64,000 nucleotides of DNA from Glutamicibacter nicotianae. GTDB lineage: Bacteria > Actinomycetota > Actinomycetes > Actinomycetales > Micrococcaceae. Where the stretch lies: contig NZ_BJNE01000010.1 in assembly GCF_006539525.1 (NCBI RefSeq), positions 57,282-121,281 on the forward strand, in the 5' to 3' direction. The notes under the pieces are model-generated. The model had not been told where the DNA came from. It made no database searches and saw nothing but the letters and a program-made list of their open reading frames with translations. Each line of letters opens with the position of its first letter. Position 1 is the first letter of the stretch. This document shows, in pieces, positions 52,407-61,440 of the stretch. A program made the position numbers and the translations under genes.

Positions 52407-52862
52407 GAACTAGCCACGCCGTTTCGGGCCGTGCAGCCAGCGCTTGCCGCGCTGGCTGCACGGCCCGCGGTGCTTGACGGATATATGCACGGCTGGGGCA
52501 CGGACCGCCGCATCGGGAGCCGCCGGAATCGGTCTGCCTTCGCCTATGCCCAGCACCATGCTTTTGTTGTGTTTCCCTGTCGTTCTGAACAGCCGCGTCC
52601 CCGTTGTTACGTTTCAGTCTGCAAGGAAACTTGCTTATACAGCTATATTGACTACTTGTCTAACAACTCTAGTCCTGCATTATGGGACAACAGTTGTATC
52701 GAACCGACTCTCCTTGGTGATGGCATGGAATGCAGGTGGCGCGCCAGGGCGAGACTGCCTGAACTTTATCCCCGATACCGAAACCAACGGTGACTATCGA
52801 TGGATCGTTCTCGGGCGACTCGGTAAAATTGAGTAGGGCAACTTTCATGGAAGGAGCCAACC
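52407..52862. other. Intergenic region after purH
   Basis: 456 bp without a supportable gene. It contains the 18-bp hairpin at 52426-52466 and, from about 52560, a stretch clearly poorer in GC than its surroundings, with a small GCAAG-GAAA-CTTGC hairpin at 52621-52634. The ATG at 52847 is out of frame with the next gene. Confidence 0.6.
52426..52466. terminator. Strong hairpin downstream of purH
   Basis: An 18-bp perfect stem GGGCCGTGCAGCCAGCGC with complement and a TTGCC loop. No T run follows, so termination strength is uncertain. Confidence 0.65.
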
Positions 52863-53120
52863 TTGGCCGAGAAGTTTGATATCGAGGAACGCTGGCCGGA
52901 ACTGTTTACGCAGCTCGACGCCAACCAGCGTAGTGCCATTCGTCAGGCGCTAGCCTCAGCTTGGCACGAGGGATGGGTTCCCAACCGCGAGGACGTAGAG
53001 AACCTGACCGACGTGGCCCGCGGCGCGATCTCTAAGAAGCGTACTGGCTTCGCGGTCCCGGATAACGTGGACAAGCGCCGCTTCGCCGCACTCATTAGCA
53101 AGCATTGCTCCTCCGAGTAG
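52863..53120 (+). CDS. Small VbhA-antitoxin-like protein, orphan
   Basis: 85 residues starting at TTG 52863, fixed by GGAAGGAG 6 nt before. The segment LDANQRSAIRQALASAWHEGWVPNREDVENLTDVARGAI resembles the antitoxin VbhA domain that normally blocks a Fic AMPylase toxin. No Fic gene is next to it, so a stand-alone regulator or a degenerate relative is also possible. The following 30 residues are basic. The similarity is from memory of the family pattern and moderate. Confidence 0.5.
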   Translation: MAEKFDIEERWPELFTQLDANQRSAIRQALASAWHEGWVPNREDVENLTDVARGAISKKRTGFAVPDNVDKRRFAALISKHCSSE

Positions 53121-53314
53121 GGGATGAGAAACGGTAGTGCCCTGTAGTATCCGTTGCCAGACTGCGTGGGGGTGGCAGGTCTTTTGCAGGCCGGGCATCG
53201 GGGAACCTAAAACTCATGAAGATTCAGACTTTCGAACACGTACCAGGTCAGCTAATCGTTTCATTATCACTGAGCCACCCAACATTCTCGCGTTACTACG
53301 GTAGATTCGGGAGC

Positions 53315-53809
53315 ATGGAAAACCTTTCGATTCGAACTGCGAACCTTGATGATGTAGATGACATTCGGTCAATTGGGCTAATGACATGGCCTGCAACGTA
53401 CCTCAGCTTCACCAGTCCCGATTTCGTCATGGACAACCTCAATACTTGGTGGTCTCGTGGCTCGGTAAGCGCATCCATTACGGATGACACGACATTCATC
53501 GCTTCTCAGGATGGGAAAGCCGTCGGCACACTGACGTTGGGGCTGTTTGAGGGGGAACCGGTCATCTGGAAAATCTATGTCCTGCCGGAAGCCCACGGCC
53601 GCGGAATTGGCAGTGCCCTTATGGACGCCGCCCTAGCTGCCATCGGCCCGGCTCAAGACGTGAGGATTGAATTCGTGAAAGGAAACTCTGCTGCCCGGCA
53701 GTTCTACGGACGGCGTGGCTTCATGTTCGATTTCGAAGAAGACATGGCCGAGGGATTCACGACAGTTTGGCTTCGCAGGCCTGCAAATGCAACGATTCCA
53801 GCAACCTAA
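53315..53809 (+). CDS. GNAT-family N-acetyltransferase
   Basis: 164 residues from ATG 53315 (GGGAG 4 nt before). The acetyl-CoA binding motif is IYVLPEAHGRGIGSALMDAAL, with the Q/R-x-x-G-x-G/A pattern, preceded by a long beta strand (TFIASQDGKAVGTLTLGLF) and followed by FVKGNSAARQFYGRRGFMF. It should transfer an acetyl group to a small molecule or protein amine; substrate unknown. The upstream extension of the frame to 53216 shows no similarity and is left out. Confidence 0.85.
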   Translation: MENLSIRTANLDDVDDIRSIGLMTWPATYLSFTSPDFVMDNLNTWWSRGSVSASITDDTTFIASQDGKAVGTLTLGLFEGEPVIWKIYVLPEAHGRGIGSALMDAALAAIGPAQDVRIEFVKGNSAARQFYGRRGFMFDFEEDMAEGFTTVWLRRPANATIPAT

Positions 53810-53939
53810 GATGTTTCCCACAGTTCCCCTGCTGGAGTTTTGCCTCGCTGTAGAAATTCCGGGACGCCCGATAAGGACGCAAGGCGGGCGGGACCGGCTC
53901 ACAGCTCACCGATGAATTGCTATCGACGTTGAGCAGTTG

Positions 53940-54323
53940 TCAGCTTGGGGATTCGTGCGGAACAACGACGATCTGCACTGTGTCTTCGTAGATGATTCTC
54001 CCCGGATCAACACTGGCAAGTCGCACAACTTCCACACCATGCCGTGCAAGAAGTTCCAAGTACGGCTCGACGCGTTCCAACAGGTGTGTTGCGGTGTCCT
54101 TGAACCAAGCTGCTGCGCTGGGATTCACCTGAGGATTGTAGACATCCGGATTCGATGCCGCCGGATCCGGATATGCAGCATTGAACCAGTCATTTCCAGA
54201 CCTCCAAGCAGCCCATTCAGCATCGCTCAATTTGCCCTCGCGGGCGAGGATATTGGCAAGTCCGAAGACACCGGGGAATATTCCTCGATGATTCGGAACG
54301 CCCGCTTGGTACCGGATATACAT
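53940..54323 (-). CDS. Conserved hypothetical protein
   Basis: 127 residues from ATG 54323 (GAGGAG upstream), where recognisable sequence begins: MYIRYQAGVPNHRGIFPGVFGLANIL, then EWAAWRSGNDWFNAAYPDP and NPSAAAWFKDTATHLLERV, closing with GRIIYEDTVQIVVVPH. Proteins of this wording are seen in actinobacteria but have no assigned function that I know. Single gene between two acetyltransferases of the other strand. Confidence 0.7.
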   Translation of the reverse strand: MYIRYQAGVPNHRGIFPGVFGLANILAREGKLSDAEWAAWRSGNDWFNAAYPDPAASNPDVYNPQVNPSAAAWFKDTATHLLERVEPYLELLARHGVEVVRLASVDPGRIIYEDTVQIVVVPHESPS

Positions 54324-54503
54324 TGGCTGTGGTGGCTCCTCGTGCTCGCTGCTGGATAACACCCTCACAGTCAACCAGATCCAGCGGCCAAAGCATTGCT
54401 GCAGGGCGTGGACCTATGGATTTTGCACTGGTAGATTCGAGGCATGTTCCGTTCATAAAGTTTTCTCTCAACTATTTCAGAAAACCTAACGAATGGATTT
54501 GCC

Positions 54504-55001
54504 ATGCCCTCGGACGTTCTACAAGTTGACCTTCATCAATCAGATCTCACTCCTGCAGTGTCTTCGTACGCGGAAATCTGCAATGCCAAATCATCTTCCT
54601 CGGTAGCCCTAGCTGCTGCGTACTTCGCGGCATACCCGCCGGGCATTGCGGCTGCAACACTTGCCGAAGCGCAAACCGAGATGGAGGAAACCTTTGCCCA
54701 CGAGTTCGGCCAACTCGTCGAAGATGCTTCTTTCGTCGCGCTGCACCAAGGAAAGCCGATTGGGGCGATTTTTGTTGTCGAAGAATCGATTTGGGATGAA
54801 GACCTGTTGGGGCCATTCATCATCGACCTCTTCGTTGATCCACAGCATCAGGGACATGGACTGGGCAACGCCTTGATTGTCGCTGCCATGGCCGCGTGCA
54901 AGAAGCGAGGTGATGACACGTTGAGTCTAAGGATTGGCGATGGAACCTCTGGCGCTGCGTTGGAACTCTATCGACGACTTGGGTTCAGGCCGTTGGCCTA
55001 G
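54504..55001 (+). CDS. GNAT-family N-acetyltransferase
   Basis: 165 residues. The acetyl-CoA site is IDLFVDPQHQGHGLGNALIVAAMAAC, and the last part is GDGTSGAALELYRRLGFRPLA, both typical of GNATs. The N-terminal half (about 90 residues) is helical and acidic (TLAEAQTEMEETFAHEFGQLV). No ribosome site is obvious before ATG 54504; ATG 54493 reads in another frame. Substrate unknown. Not closely similar to the other GNAT encoded nearby, so no recent duplication. Confidence 0.8.
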   Translation: MPSDVLQVDLHQSDLTPAVSSYAEICNAKSSSSVALAAAYFAAYPPGIAAATLAEAQTEMEETFAHEFGQLVEDASFVALHQGKPIGAIFVVEESIWDEDLLGPFIIDLFVDPQHQGHGLGNALIVAAMAACKKRGDDTLSLRIGDGTSGAALELYRRLGFRPLA

Positions 55002-55476
55002 CCGAATAGCGGCGGAGTCATCAGTATGGTTGTCGAACCATGGCCTCGCCGCAATCCTCGCCTTCGTGAGTTTCCAATGGTGCCGATAGACGTCCGGCTT
55101 CAGTTGAAAACTAATCCACGTGCAAGTTGCGCCAGCCGTTGATGCGAGGGGATTGGGAAGCCCGCGCAACGCGGCCGAATCTGTATTTTCCGAAACGGAG
55201 CACTACGAAATAAAAGAATCTGTCGTTGGCGTCTAACCGCGGCAAGCTCGGGACGGCTACGAGCTATTGCGCTATTTTGTGCTGGTGAAGCAGGGTTTTA
55301 ATTCTGGTACCAACCGTCGCCGATGAATCTGCACTCATCGAAGTTGCACCACGTATTGTGTCCGGCAGGTAAATTGTTCAACAACCTGTTGCCAAAGTTG
55401 TTGAACAACCTGTAAAGTCATCTGCATCATATTGACCTTGTGACGGTTGTCACCACTATCGCATTGGAACGTCAGC
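55002..55476. other. Intergenic region upstream of the 5-oxoproline cluster
   Basis: 475 bp with no credible gene. GC content is lower than in the neighbourhood between about 55190 and 55440. Its right part holds two palindromic operators before the NRAMP-like gene; the left part shows nothing I can name. Confidence 0.6.
55374..55408 (+). promoter_or_regulatory. Paired GntR-type operators before ycsG-like gene
   Basis: TTGTTCAACAA (55374-55384) and TTGTTGAACAA (55398-55408), both 11-bp palindromes, centres 24 bp apart, about two helical turns. The first is identical to the palindrome before pxpA (63853-63863). Best candidate binder is the FadR-type GntR protein encoded at 58965-59639. Confidence 0.75.
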
Positions 55477-56694
55477 ATGGCACTTCCTGAGTCAACATCT
55501 CAAACCAGCAAGGCACGGCGCACAGCGCTGCTCGGTGCCATGTTCCTGATGGCCACCAGCGCCATCGGCCCGGGCTTCATCACCCAGACCACAGAGTTCA
55601 CGGTCCAAATTGGCGCGGCCTTCGCCTTCGCCATTGTCGTCTCCATCCTGGTGGACATCGCCGTCCAGCTGAATGTTTGGCGCGTCATCGGCGTTTCCGG
55701 CATGCGTGCCCAGGAACTGGGCAACAAGGTCCTGCCGGGCATCGGCTGGTTCCTGGCCGCGCTGGTCTTCATCGGCGGCATGGTCTTCAACATCGGCAAC
55801 ATCGCCGGTACCGGCCTGGGCCTGAACGCCATGCTTGGCGTTGATGCAAAGATCGGTGGCGCCATCTCCGCGGTCGTTGCCATCTTGATCTTCCTGTCCA
55901 AGAAGGCAGGCATGGCTCTGGACCGCATTGTGGTGATGCTCGGCGCCGTGATGATCCTGCTGATGCTGTACGTGGCAATCGTGGCGGCCCCTCCGGTGGG
56001 CGACGCTATCCGCAACGTGGTGCTCCCCGAGAAGATCGACTTCCTGATCATCACCACCCTGATCGGCGGCACCGTTGGCGGCTACATCACCTACGCCGGC
56101 GCCCACCGCATGATCGATTCGGGCACCTCGGGCGTGGAACACGTCAAGGCGATCTCCAATACCTCCACCCTGGCGATTATCGTCACCGGCGTCATGCGCG
56201 TGCTGCTCTTCCTCGCGATCTTGGGCGTTGTGGCCGGTGGCGTCGCATTGACCAGTGACAACAAGGCGGCTGAGGCCTTCGGCCACGCAGCTGGCCCGAT
56301 CGGCATCCGTGCCTTCGGCGTCATCCTCTGGGCCGCAGCACTGACCAGCGTGATCGGTGCCGCCTACACCTCGGTTTCCTTCATCACAAAGCGCACCACC
56401 CCGGAGCGCACCCGCAACCTGATCACCGTGGCCTTCATCGTGGTCTGCGGCATCATCTACATGTTCCTGGGCCAGGCGCCAGCAACCCTGCTGATCTTTG
56501 CCGGAGCCTTCAACGGCCTGATCCTTCCCGTGGGATTCGCGGTGCTGCTCTGGGTGGCATGGCGCCGCCGCGACCTGCTCCACGGCTATGAGTACCCGAA
56601 AGCGCTGCTGGCCATTGGTGCCTTGACCTGGCTGCTCAGCGTCTATCTCGGCTGGAACTCGATTTCGGGTCTGGCAGCACTCTGGAACAGCTAG
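55477..56694 (+). CDS. NRAMP-related membrane transporter, YcsG-like
   Basis: 405 residues, eleven or so helices with NRAMP-family layout (SAIGPGFITQTTEFTVQIGAAFAFAIVVS). The metal-binding DPGN of helix 1 and MPH of helix 6 in true NRAMP proteins are absent: helix 1 reads AIGPGFI. So it is probably not a manganese/iron carrier. Bacillus ycsG occupies the same place in the 5-oxoproline cluster, which points to uptake of 5-oxoproline or a relative. Two operators precede it. DUF1445 gene follows after 13 bp. Confidence 0.8.
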   Translation: MALPESTSQTSKARRTALLGAMFLMATSAIGPGFITQTTEFTVQIGAAFAFAIVVSILVDIAVQLNVWRVIGVSGMRAQELGNKVLPGIGWFLAALVFIGGMVFNIGNIAGTGLGLNAMLGVDAKIGGAISAVVAILIFLSKKAGMALDRIVVMLGAVMILLMLYVAIVAAPPVGDAIRNVVLPEKIDFLIITTLIGGTVGGYITYAGAHRMIDSGTSGVEHVKAISNTSTLAIIVTGVMRVLLFLAILGVVAGGVALTSDNKAAEAFGHAAGPIGIRAFGVILWAAALTSVIGAAYTSVSFITKRTTPERTRNLITVAFIVVCGIIYMFLGQAPATLLIFAGAFNGLILPVGFAVLLWVAWRRRDLLHGYEYPKALLAIGALTWLLSVYLGWNSISGLAALWNS

Positions 56695-56707
56695 GAGAAA
56701 GGCAATC

Positions 56708-57517
56708 ATGAAGGACTTATCGAGCCTCGGGCAGACCGAACGTGCGGCCATGGCCCCGAGCGAGGCCCGCGAGCTGTTCCGTGCCGGACAGGTGCTCCCG
56801 ACCGCGGGAATCAGTGCCGGATACGCGCAGGCAAACCTGATCATCGTTCCCCAGGAGCTGGCTTTCGATGTGCTGCTCTTTGCCCAGCGCAACCCCAAGT
56901 CCTGCCCGATCCTCGGTGTCCTGGAAGCCGGGCAGACCAGCAACGAGTTGCTGGAAGGCGGAGATATCCGCACCGACGTGCCGAAGTACATGGTTTACGA
57001 AAATGGGGTCAAGGTGGCTGAACCCACCGACCTGTCCGAGTACTGGCGAGATGATCTGGTGACCTTCATTGTCGGCTGCTCGTTCACCTTCGAGAGCGCA
57101 CTGATGGAAAGCGGCATTTCCATCGCGCATATCGACCAGGGCGTGAACGTGCCAATGTACAAGACCAATATCCGCTCGCAGTCGGCCGGAGCGATGTCAG
57201 GTCCGATGGTGGTCTCCATGCGCCCGATTCCTGCCTCGCAGGTGGCCGACGCGGTGCGGATTACCTCCCGCTATCCGGCCGTTCACGGGGCGCCGGTGCA
57301 TATCGGGAACCCGGAAGAGCTGGGCATCAAGGATTTGCGCGCACCAGACTTCGGCGATGCAGTGCAGATCCCGGAAGGGACGATTCCGGTGTTCTGGGCC
57401 TGCGGTGTCACGCCGCAGGCGGCAGTGATGGAGTCCCGCCCGGCGTTGGCCATCGGCCATGCGCCCGGGCACATGCTCATCACCGATATCAGGGATTCCC
57501 AGTACCAGGTTCCCTAG
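56708..57517 (+). CDS. YcsI/DUF1445-family putative hydro-lyase
   Basis: 269 residues with the strongly conserved family wording: SPSEARELFRAG-like start (APSEARELFRAGQVLPTAGIS), GYAQANLIIVPQELAFDVLLFAQRNPKSCP, VTFIVGCSFTFESALMESGI, YKTNIRSQSAGAMSGPMVVSMRPI and IPVFWACGVTPQAAVM. Annotated as hydro-lyases; a DUF1445 domain occurs in human D-glutamate cyclase, which makes 5-oxo-D-proline. In this cluster a D-glutamate to 5-oxoproline step is therefore a fair guess. Second gene of the ycsG-ycsI unit. Confidence 0.85.
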   Translation: MKDLSSLGQTERAAMAPSEARELFRAGQVLPTAGISAGYAQANLIIVPQELAFDVLLFAQRNPKSCPILGVLEAGQTSNELLEGGDIRTDVPKYMVYENGVKVAEPTDLSEYWRDDLVTFIVGCSFTFESALMESGISIAHIDQGVNVPMYKTNIRSQSAGAMSGPMVVSMRPIPASQVADAVRITSRYPAVHGAPVHIGNPEELGIKDLRAPDFGDAVQIPEGTIPVFWACGVTPQAAVMESRPALAIGHAPGHMLITDIRDSQYQVP

Positions 57518-57529
57518 CCCCCATAGACT

Positions 57530-57575
57530 GAACGCGGTGGCCTTCCCCCAAAAGGCTGCCGCGTTCATTTCTTTA
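57530..57575. terminator. Terminator between ycsI-like and adenine deaminase genes
   Basis: A 15-bp stem GAACGCGGTGGCCTT with AAGGCTGCCGCGTTC (two G-U pairs), followed by ATTTCTTT. It overlaps the stop codon of the convergent gene. Confidence 0.85.
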
Positions 57576-58568
57576 ACGGTTCTGCTGCTGTACCCAGGCC
57601 TGGACTTCAGCAAGCAGCTCCTGCTTGGATGCTTCATCCAGGAAGGTGGATTCAAAGGAATTGCTCGCCAGCGTGGCCAGCTGCTCGGTGCTGAAGTTGA
57701 AGCTTTCCATGAGCGAGGCGAAGTTGGCATCCATGTATCCGCCGAAGTAAGCAGGGTCATCGGAATGCACCGAAACCTTCAGGCCTTTTTCGAGCATCTG
57801 CGGCAACGGATGGTCTGCCATGGTGTCCACTGCACGCAACCGTATATTTGACAGCGGGCAGACGGTCAACGGCATCTGCTCCTCGACCAGGCGCTGGACC
57901 AGCGCCGGGTCATCCAGGCAGCGGATGCCGTGATCCACGCGCTCAACCTTCAGCAGGTCCAGCGCTTGCCAGATGTAGTCTGCCGGTCCTTCCTCGCCCG
58001 CGTGGGCTACGGCGTGCAGACCGTGGGCGCGGGCGTAGTCGAAGACTTCCTGGAACAGTTCGGGCGGGAATCCCAGCTCCGAGGAATCCAAGCCGATGCC
58101 ATCGATGTCGTGCTTCTCGGCGACCAGCAGCTTCATCAAGTCCATTGCTTCGGCCGCCCGGGCATGGCGCCAGAAGCAGGCGATGAGCTTGTGGGAGATT
58201 CCCCAGCGCTCCAGCCCCACATTCAGGCCGGCACGGATGCCGGCAATGACATCGCCCAGGCCCAGGCCGCGCTGGATGTGGGCCTGCGGGTCGAAGAACA
58301 GTTCCACATGGCGCACGCCCGAGTCATGGGCGCGCTGCAGGTAGGCCAGGGTAATTTCACGGAAGTCCTCGGCCGTGCGCAGCACCACCATGTTCTCGTA
58401 GAACAGGTCGAGGAATGACTGCAGATTGCTGAATTCGTATTTTGCGCGCAGCTGGTCAACGGAGGCGTACGGCAACTCGACACCGTTCTTTGCCGCCAGC
58501 TCCATGATCATCTCTGGCTCCAGCGTTCCTTCAAGATGGATATGCAATTCGGCTACGGGCAATTTCAC
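57573..58568 (-). CDS. Adenine deaminase / adenosine deaminase-family hydrolase
   Basis: 331 residues from GTG 58568, just before LPVAELHIHLEGTLEPEMI with the zinc HxH. Other metal and catalytic residues are HAGEEGPADYIWQALDLL, RVDHGIRCLDD and SVHSDDPAYFGGYMDANF. The last wording is that of bacterial and yeast adenine deaminases of the ADA superfamily rather than adenosine deaminases proper, so the likely reaction is adenine to hypoxanthine. The reading frame is open further upstream but without family similarity. Single gene. Confidence 0.85.
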   Translation of the reverse strand: MKLPVAELHIHLEGTLEPEMIMELAAKNGVELPYASVDQLRAKYEFSNLQSFLDLFYENMVVLRTAEDFREITLAYLQRAHDSGVRHVELFFDPQAHIQRGLGLGDVIAGIRAGLNVGLERWGISHKLIACFWRHARAAEAMDLMKLLVAEKHDIDGIGLDSSELGFPPELFQEVFDYARAHGLHAVAHAGEEGPADYIWQALDLLKVERVDHGIRCLDDPALVQRLVEEQMPLTVCPLSNIRLRAVDTMADHPLPQMLEKGLKVSVHSDDPAYFGGYMDANFASLMESFNFSTEQLATLASNSFESTFLDEASKQELLAEVQAWVQQQNR

Positions 58569-58964
58569 GGACTCAGCGACCTTCCAAGCTGGGGAGAACG
58601 TCCGAGGCCGTAACGAAACGGCGACGGCACGCAATGGCTTCGTTAAACCATACGTCGGCTATCTATGTGCTTGCTTGGGTTGTGGTTGGCTCAGCGGCAG
58701 CAGCTGGAAAGGCATCCAGCTGCTGCTCGCATTGGGAGGCAAGGACACCGAAAATACACCGTGGAACCGCATGGAACGGTGGCTGCAGTGGAGAATACCC
58801 GGGAAGATCCCGGAATTCGCGTCTAGGGCCACAGCGGAAGATGCGCGCTGCAGCGTCGACGGATTGAATTCTGGAAACACGGATCCACCCGCAGGCCAGT
58901 GGGAAAATCCAAAGGCGCATGAGAGGGAAATCGCACGCAGGAAAGGCAATGACCAGCTGGAAAG
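58569..58964. other. Intergenic region between adenine deaminase and gntR genes
   Basis: 396 bp. Open frames here on either strand lack family similarity and normal codon bias. It should hold the deaminase promoter and the end of the pxp operon, but I see no clear hairpin or -10/-35 pair. Confidence 0.5.
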
Positions 58965-59639
58965 CTAGTTGGAACGATCCTCGATGTGCCTGAGCAATTC
59001 GGCTTCAGCGGTGTCGAGATAGTCGCGCAAGGTCTGTGCAGCTTCCATGCGCTTTCCAGCGCGCAGCAACTCCAGCAGCTGCGCATTGCGCTCTACGTAG
59101 TGCGAATGGAAATCCGGGGCATCGCTCATGGCATGGAAGACCAGGCGCATGCGGGCCAGCACACGGCCCATCAGCTCCTGGAGCAGGTCGCTATCCGAGG
59201 AGGCCACCAGCTGTTCGTGGAATGCCTGGTTCGCGCTGGCCATCCGCGGCACATCGCCAGCAGCCAGTCCGGCTCGCGCCTCGGCGATGATCTCTTCCAG
59301 CCGATCCACGTCCAGGCCTTCACCCCAGGCCAGGCAAGCCGGTTCGACGGTGCGGCGTACCGCATAGATTTCCCGTACGTCATCAGCATCCGGCGAGGCC
59401 ACGAAAACACCACGGTTGGGGATGCGGGTGATGATCAGCTCGCTATTGAGCAAGGTGAAGCTTTCGCGCAAGGTATTGCGCGAAAGCCCCAGCGATTCAG
59501 CCAAGGCCTGCTCGGAAAGCTTGTCCCCGGGCAGCAGCTCGCCTTCGGCGATGCGGCGGCGCAACACGCTTGCCGCCCAAGGTCCACTGTGCGCGTGGGG
59601 AGCCTTGGATTGCTGCGAGATGCTGTTGGTGGCGTTCAT
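58965..59639 (-). CDS. GntR-family regulator, FCD type, of the 5-oxoproline cluster
   Basis: 224 residues. The winged helix runs over residues 20-85: VLRRRIAEGELLPGDKLSEQALAESLGLSRNTLRESFTLLNSELII. The FCD ligand domain follows (EIYAVRRTVEPACLAWG, NQAFHEQLVASS, VERNAQLLELLRAGKR), with Asp/His metal-ligand positions. It is the last gene of the minus-strand pxp unit, 52 bp after the biotin carboxylase gene. Palindromes TTGTTCAACAA in the two divergent promoter regions of the cluster fit this regulator class. Bacillus uses IclR-type KipR at the same place, so the control gene differs. Confidence 0.88.
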   Translation of the reverse strand: MNATNSISQQSKAPHAHSGPWAASVLRRRIAEGELLPGDKLSEQALAESLGLSRNTLRESFTLLNSELIITRIPNRGVFVASPDADDVREIYAVRRTVEPACLAWGEGLDVDRLEEIIAEARAGLAAGDVPRMASANQAFHEQLVASSDSDLLQELMGRVLARMRLVFHAMSDAPDFHSHYVERNAQLLELLRAGKRMEAAQTLRDYLDTAEAELLRHIEDRSN

Positions 59640-59691
59640 GCTTCCAATTTATCCCAACTGGCCTGTGCCGTTGGACGGCGTGGCCACGACG

Positions 59692-61431
59692 CTAGCCGAT
59701 GGTGCCCAGGGTGTCGCCGCGGCGCAGGGCCGCCCCGGCGCCCAGATCCGCGGCCTGGAAGATGCCACCGCGGTGCGCGGTGATGGTGGATTCCATCTTC
59801 ATCGCCTCGACAATGGCTACGCTCTGCCCTTCGGTGACCTCGCTGCCATCTTCCACGGCGAAGCGGACCAGGTTCCCGTCCATGGTGCTGCGTACCGCGG
59901 CGGCATCCACTGCTCCGCCATCCTCATCCTGCGAGGCGGCGGTGCTGCCGCCCCCCGAGGTATTGCGCAGGGCATTGGTCAGCGCCGCGGGAAGACCCAG
60001 CTGGACTGCCTTGCCATCGAGCTCAATGGTGATGGTCTCACGGCTGGTGTCGCGCTGGTCCAGATCCATTTCGTCACTAGCTTCGACTTCGTTGAGGAAC
60101 TCGTCCTCGATCCATGTGGTGTAGACACCCAGCGAATCGCCGTTGAACGCCTCATGCTCGATCACTGCACGGTGGAAGGGCAGGACCGTGGGGACCCCGG
60201 CAATGCTGATTTCCTCCAGAGCCAGGCGGGCCCGGCGGATCGCCTGGTCGCGGTCCGCCCCGCGCACGATCAGCTTGGCGATCATCGAGTCGTAGAACGG
60301 GGGAATGACCGAGCCGCTGCGCACGCCCGAGTCCACGCGTACCCCGGCGCCGGTGGGCGCTTCGAAGCGCTCAACGGTGCCTGGGGCGGGCAGGAAGCCG
60401 CGGGCCGGGTCCTCGGCGTTGATGCGGAATTCGATGGCATGGCCGGTTGGCTGCGGGTCCTCGGTAATGGACAGCGGCAGGCCATCGGCGATGCGGAACT
60501 GCTCGGCCACCAGATCCACGCCCGAGGTTTCCTCGGTGATCGGGTGCTCCACCTGCAAACGGGTGTTGACTTCCAGGAAGGAAATCAGCCCGTCCTGGGC
60601 CACCAGGTATTCCACGGTGCCGGCCCCGACATACCCGGCTTCCTTGCAGATCGCCTTGGCGGATTCGTGGATCCGGGCGCGCTGCTCATCGGTCAAGAAC
60701 GGTGCCGGGGCCTCTTCCACCAGCTTCTGGTGGCGGCGCTGCAGCGAGCAGTCGCGGGTGCCGACCACCACGACGTTGCCGTGGGTATCGGCCAGCACCT
60801 GCGCCTCGACGTGGCGCGGCTTGGACAGGAAGCGTTCCACGAAGCACTCGCCGCGGCCGAAGGCCACGGTGGCCTCGCGGGTGGCGGACTCGAAGGCATC
60901 GGAGATCTCCTCCAGAGCGTGGACAATCTTGATGCCGCGGCCGCCGCCGCCGAATGCGGCCTTGATGGCCACCGGAACGCCGTGCTCTTCGGCGAAGGCG
61001 CGCACCTCGCTGGCATCGGCCACCGGGCCGTCGGTGCCGGGGGCCAGCGGGGCGCCGGCGCGGACCGCGATCTGCCGGGCGGTGACCTTGTTGCCCAGGG
61101 CCTCGATGGCTTGTGGCGACGGGCCGATCCAGCTCAACCCTGCATCGATGACGGCCTGGGCGAAGTTCGCATTCTCTGAGAGGAAGCCGTACCCCGGGTG
61201 CACCGCGTCGGCTCCACTGCGCTTCGCGATGCCGATGATCTTCTCGATATCCAGGTAGGTCTCGGCACCGGTGGAACCGTGCAGCGGGTACGCCTCGTCG
61301 GCGCGGCGCACATGCAGCGCGTCGGCATCCGGATCAGAGTAGATGGCTACCGAAGCAATGTTCGCGTCGGTGGCGGCCCGGGCAATGCGGACAGCGATTT
61401 CGCCTCGGTTGGCGATGAGTACTTTCTTCAA
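59692..61431 (-). CDS. Biotin carboxylase fused to biotin carboxyl carrier domain
   Basis: 579 residues. The biotin carboxylase N-domain ([18 protein letters not shown]), ATP-grasp ([12 protein letters not shown] glycine loop, [20 protein letters not shown] catalytic stretch) and C-domain are complete. The last 75 residues are a biotinyl domain with the target lysine in EAMKMES. It would carboxylate biotin using ATP and bicarbonate. No carboxyltransferase gene of the acyl-CoA type is nearby; instead the KipI-KipA fusion encoded 9 bp upstream contains domains related to the carboxyltransferase of urea carboxylase. Third gene of the pxp unit. Confidence 0.9.
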   Translation of the reverse strand: MKKVLIANRGEIAVRIARAATDANIASVAIYSDPDADALHVRRADEAYPLHGSTGAETYLDIEKIIGIAKRSGADAVHPGYGFLSENANFAQAVIDAGLSWIGPSPQAIEALGNKVTARQIAVRAGAPLAPGTDGPVADASEVRAFAEEHGVPVAIKAAFGGGGRGIKIVHALEEISDAFESATREATVAFGRGECFVERFLSKPRHVEAQVLADTHGNVVVVGTRDCSLQRRHQKLVEEAPAPFLTDEQRARIHESAKAICKEAGYVGAGTVEYLVAQDGLISFLEVNTRLQVEHPITEETSGVDLVAEQFRIADGLPLSITEDPQPTGHAIEFRINAEDPARGFLPAPGTVERFEAPTGAGVRVDSGVRSGSVIPPFYDSMIAKLIVRGADRDQAIRRARLALEEISIAGVPTVLPFHRAVIEHEAFNGDSLGVYTTWIEDEFLNEVEASDEMDLDQRDTSRETITIELDGKAVQLGLPAALTNALRNTSGGGSTAASQDEDGGAVDAAAVRSTMDGNLVRFAVEDGSEVTEGQSVAIVEAMKMESTITAHRGGIFQAADLGAGAALRRGDTLGTIG

Positions 61432-61440
61432 GGCAATTCC

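Noticed and set aside
52444..52836. Short frames after purH
   Set aside because: Start in the purH hairpin or lack any ribosome site; sequence resembles no family.
55477..56694. Manganese/iron NRAMP transporter call
   Set aside because: Metal-binding DPGN and MPH motifs are absent and the gene context is 5-oxoproline metabolism.
58426..58968. 180-codon plus-strand frame
   Set aside because: Begins inside the antisense of the adenine deaminase gene and shows no domain, no ribosome site and atypical composition.
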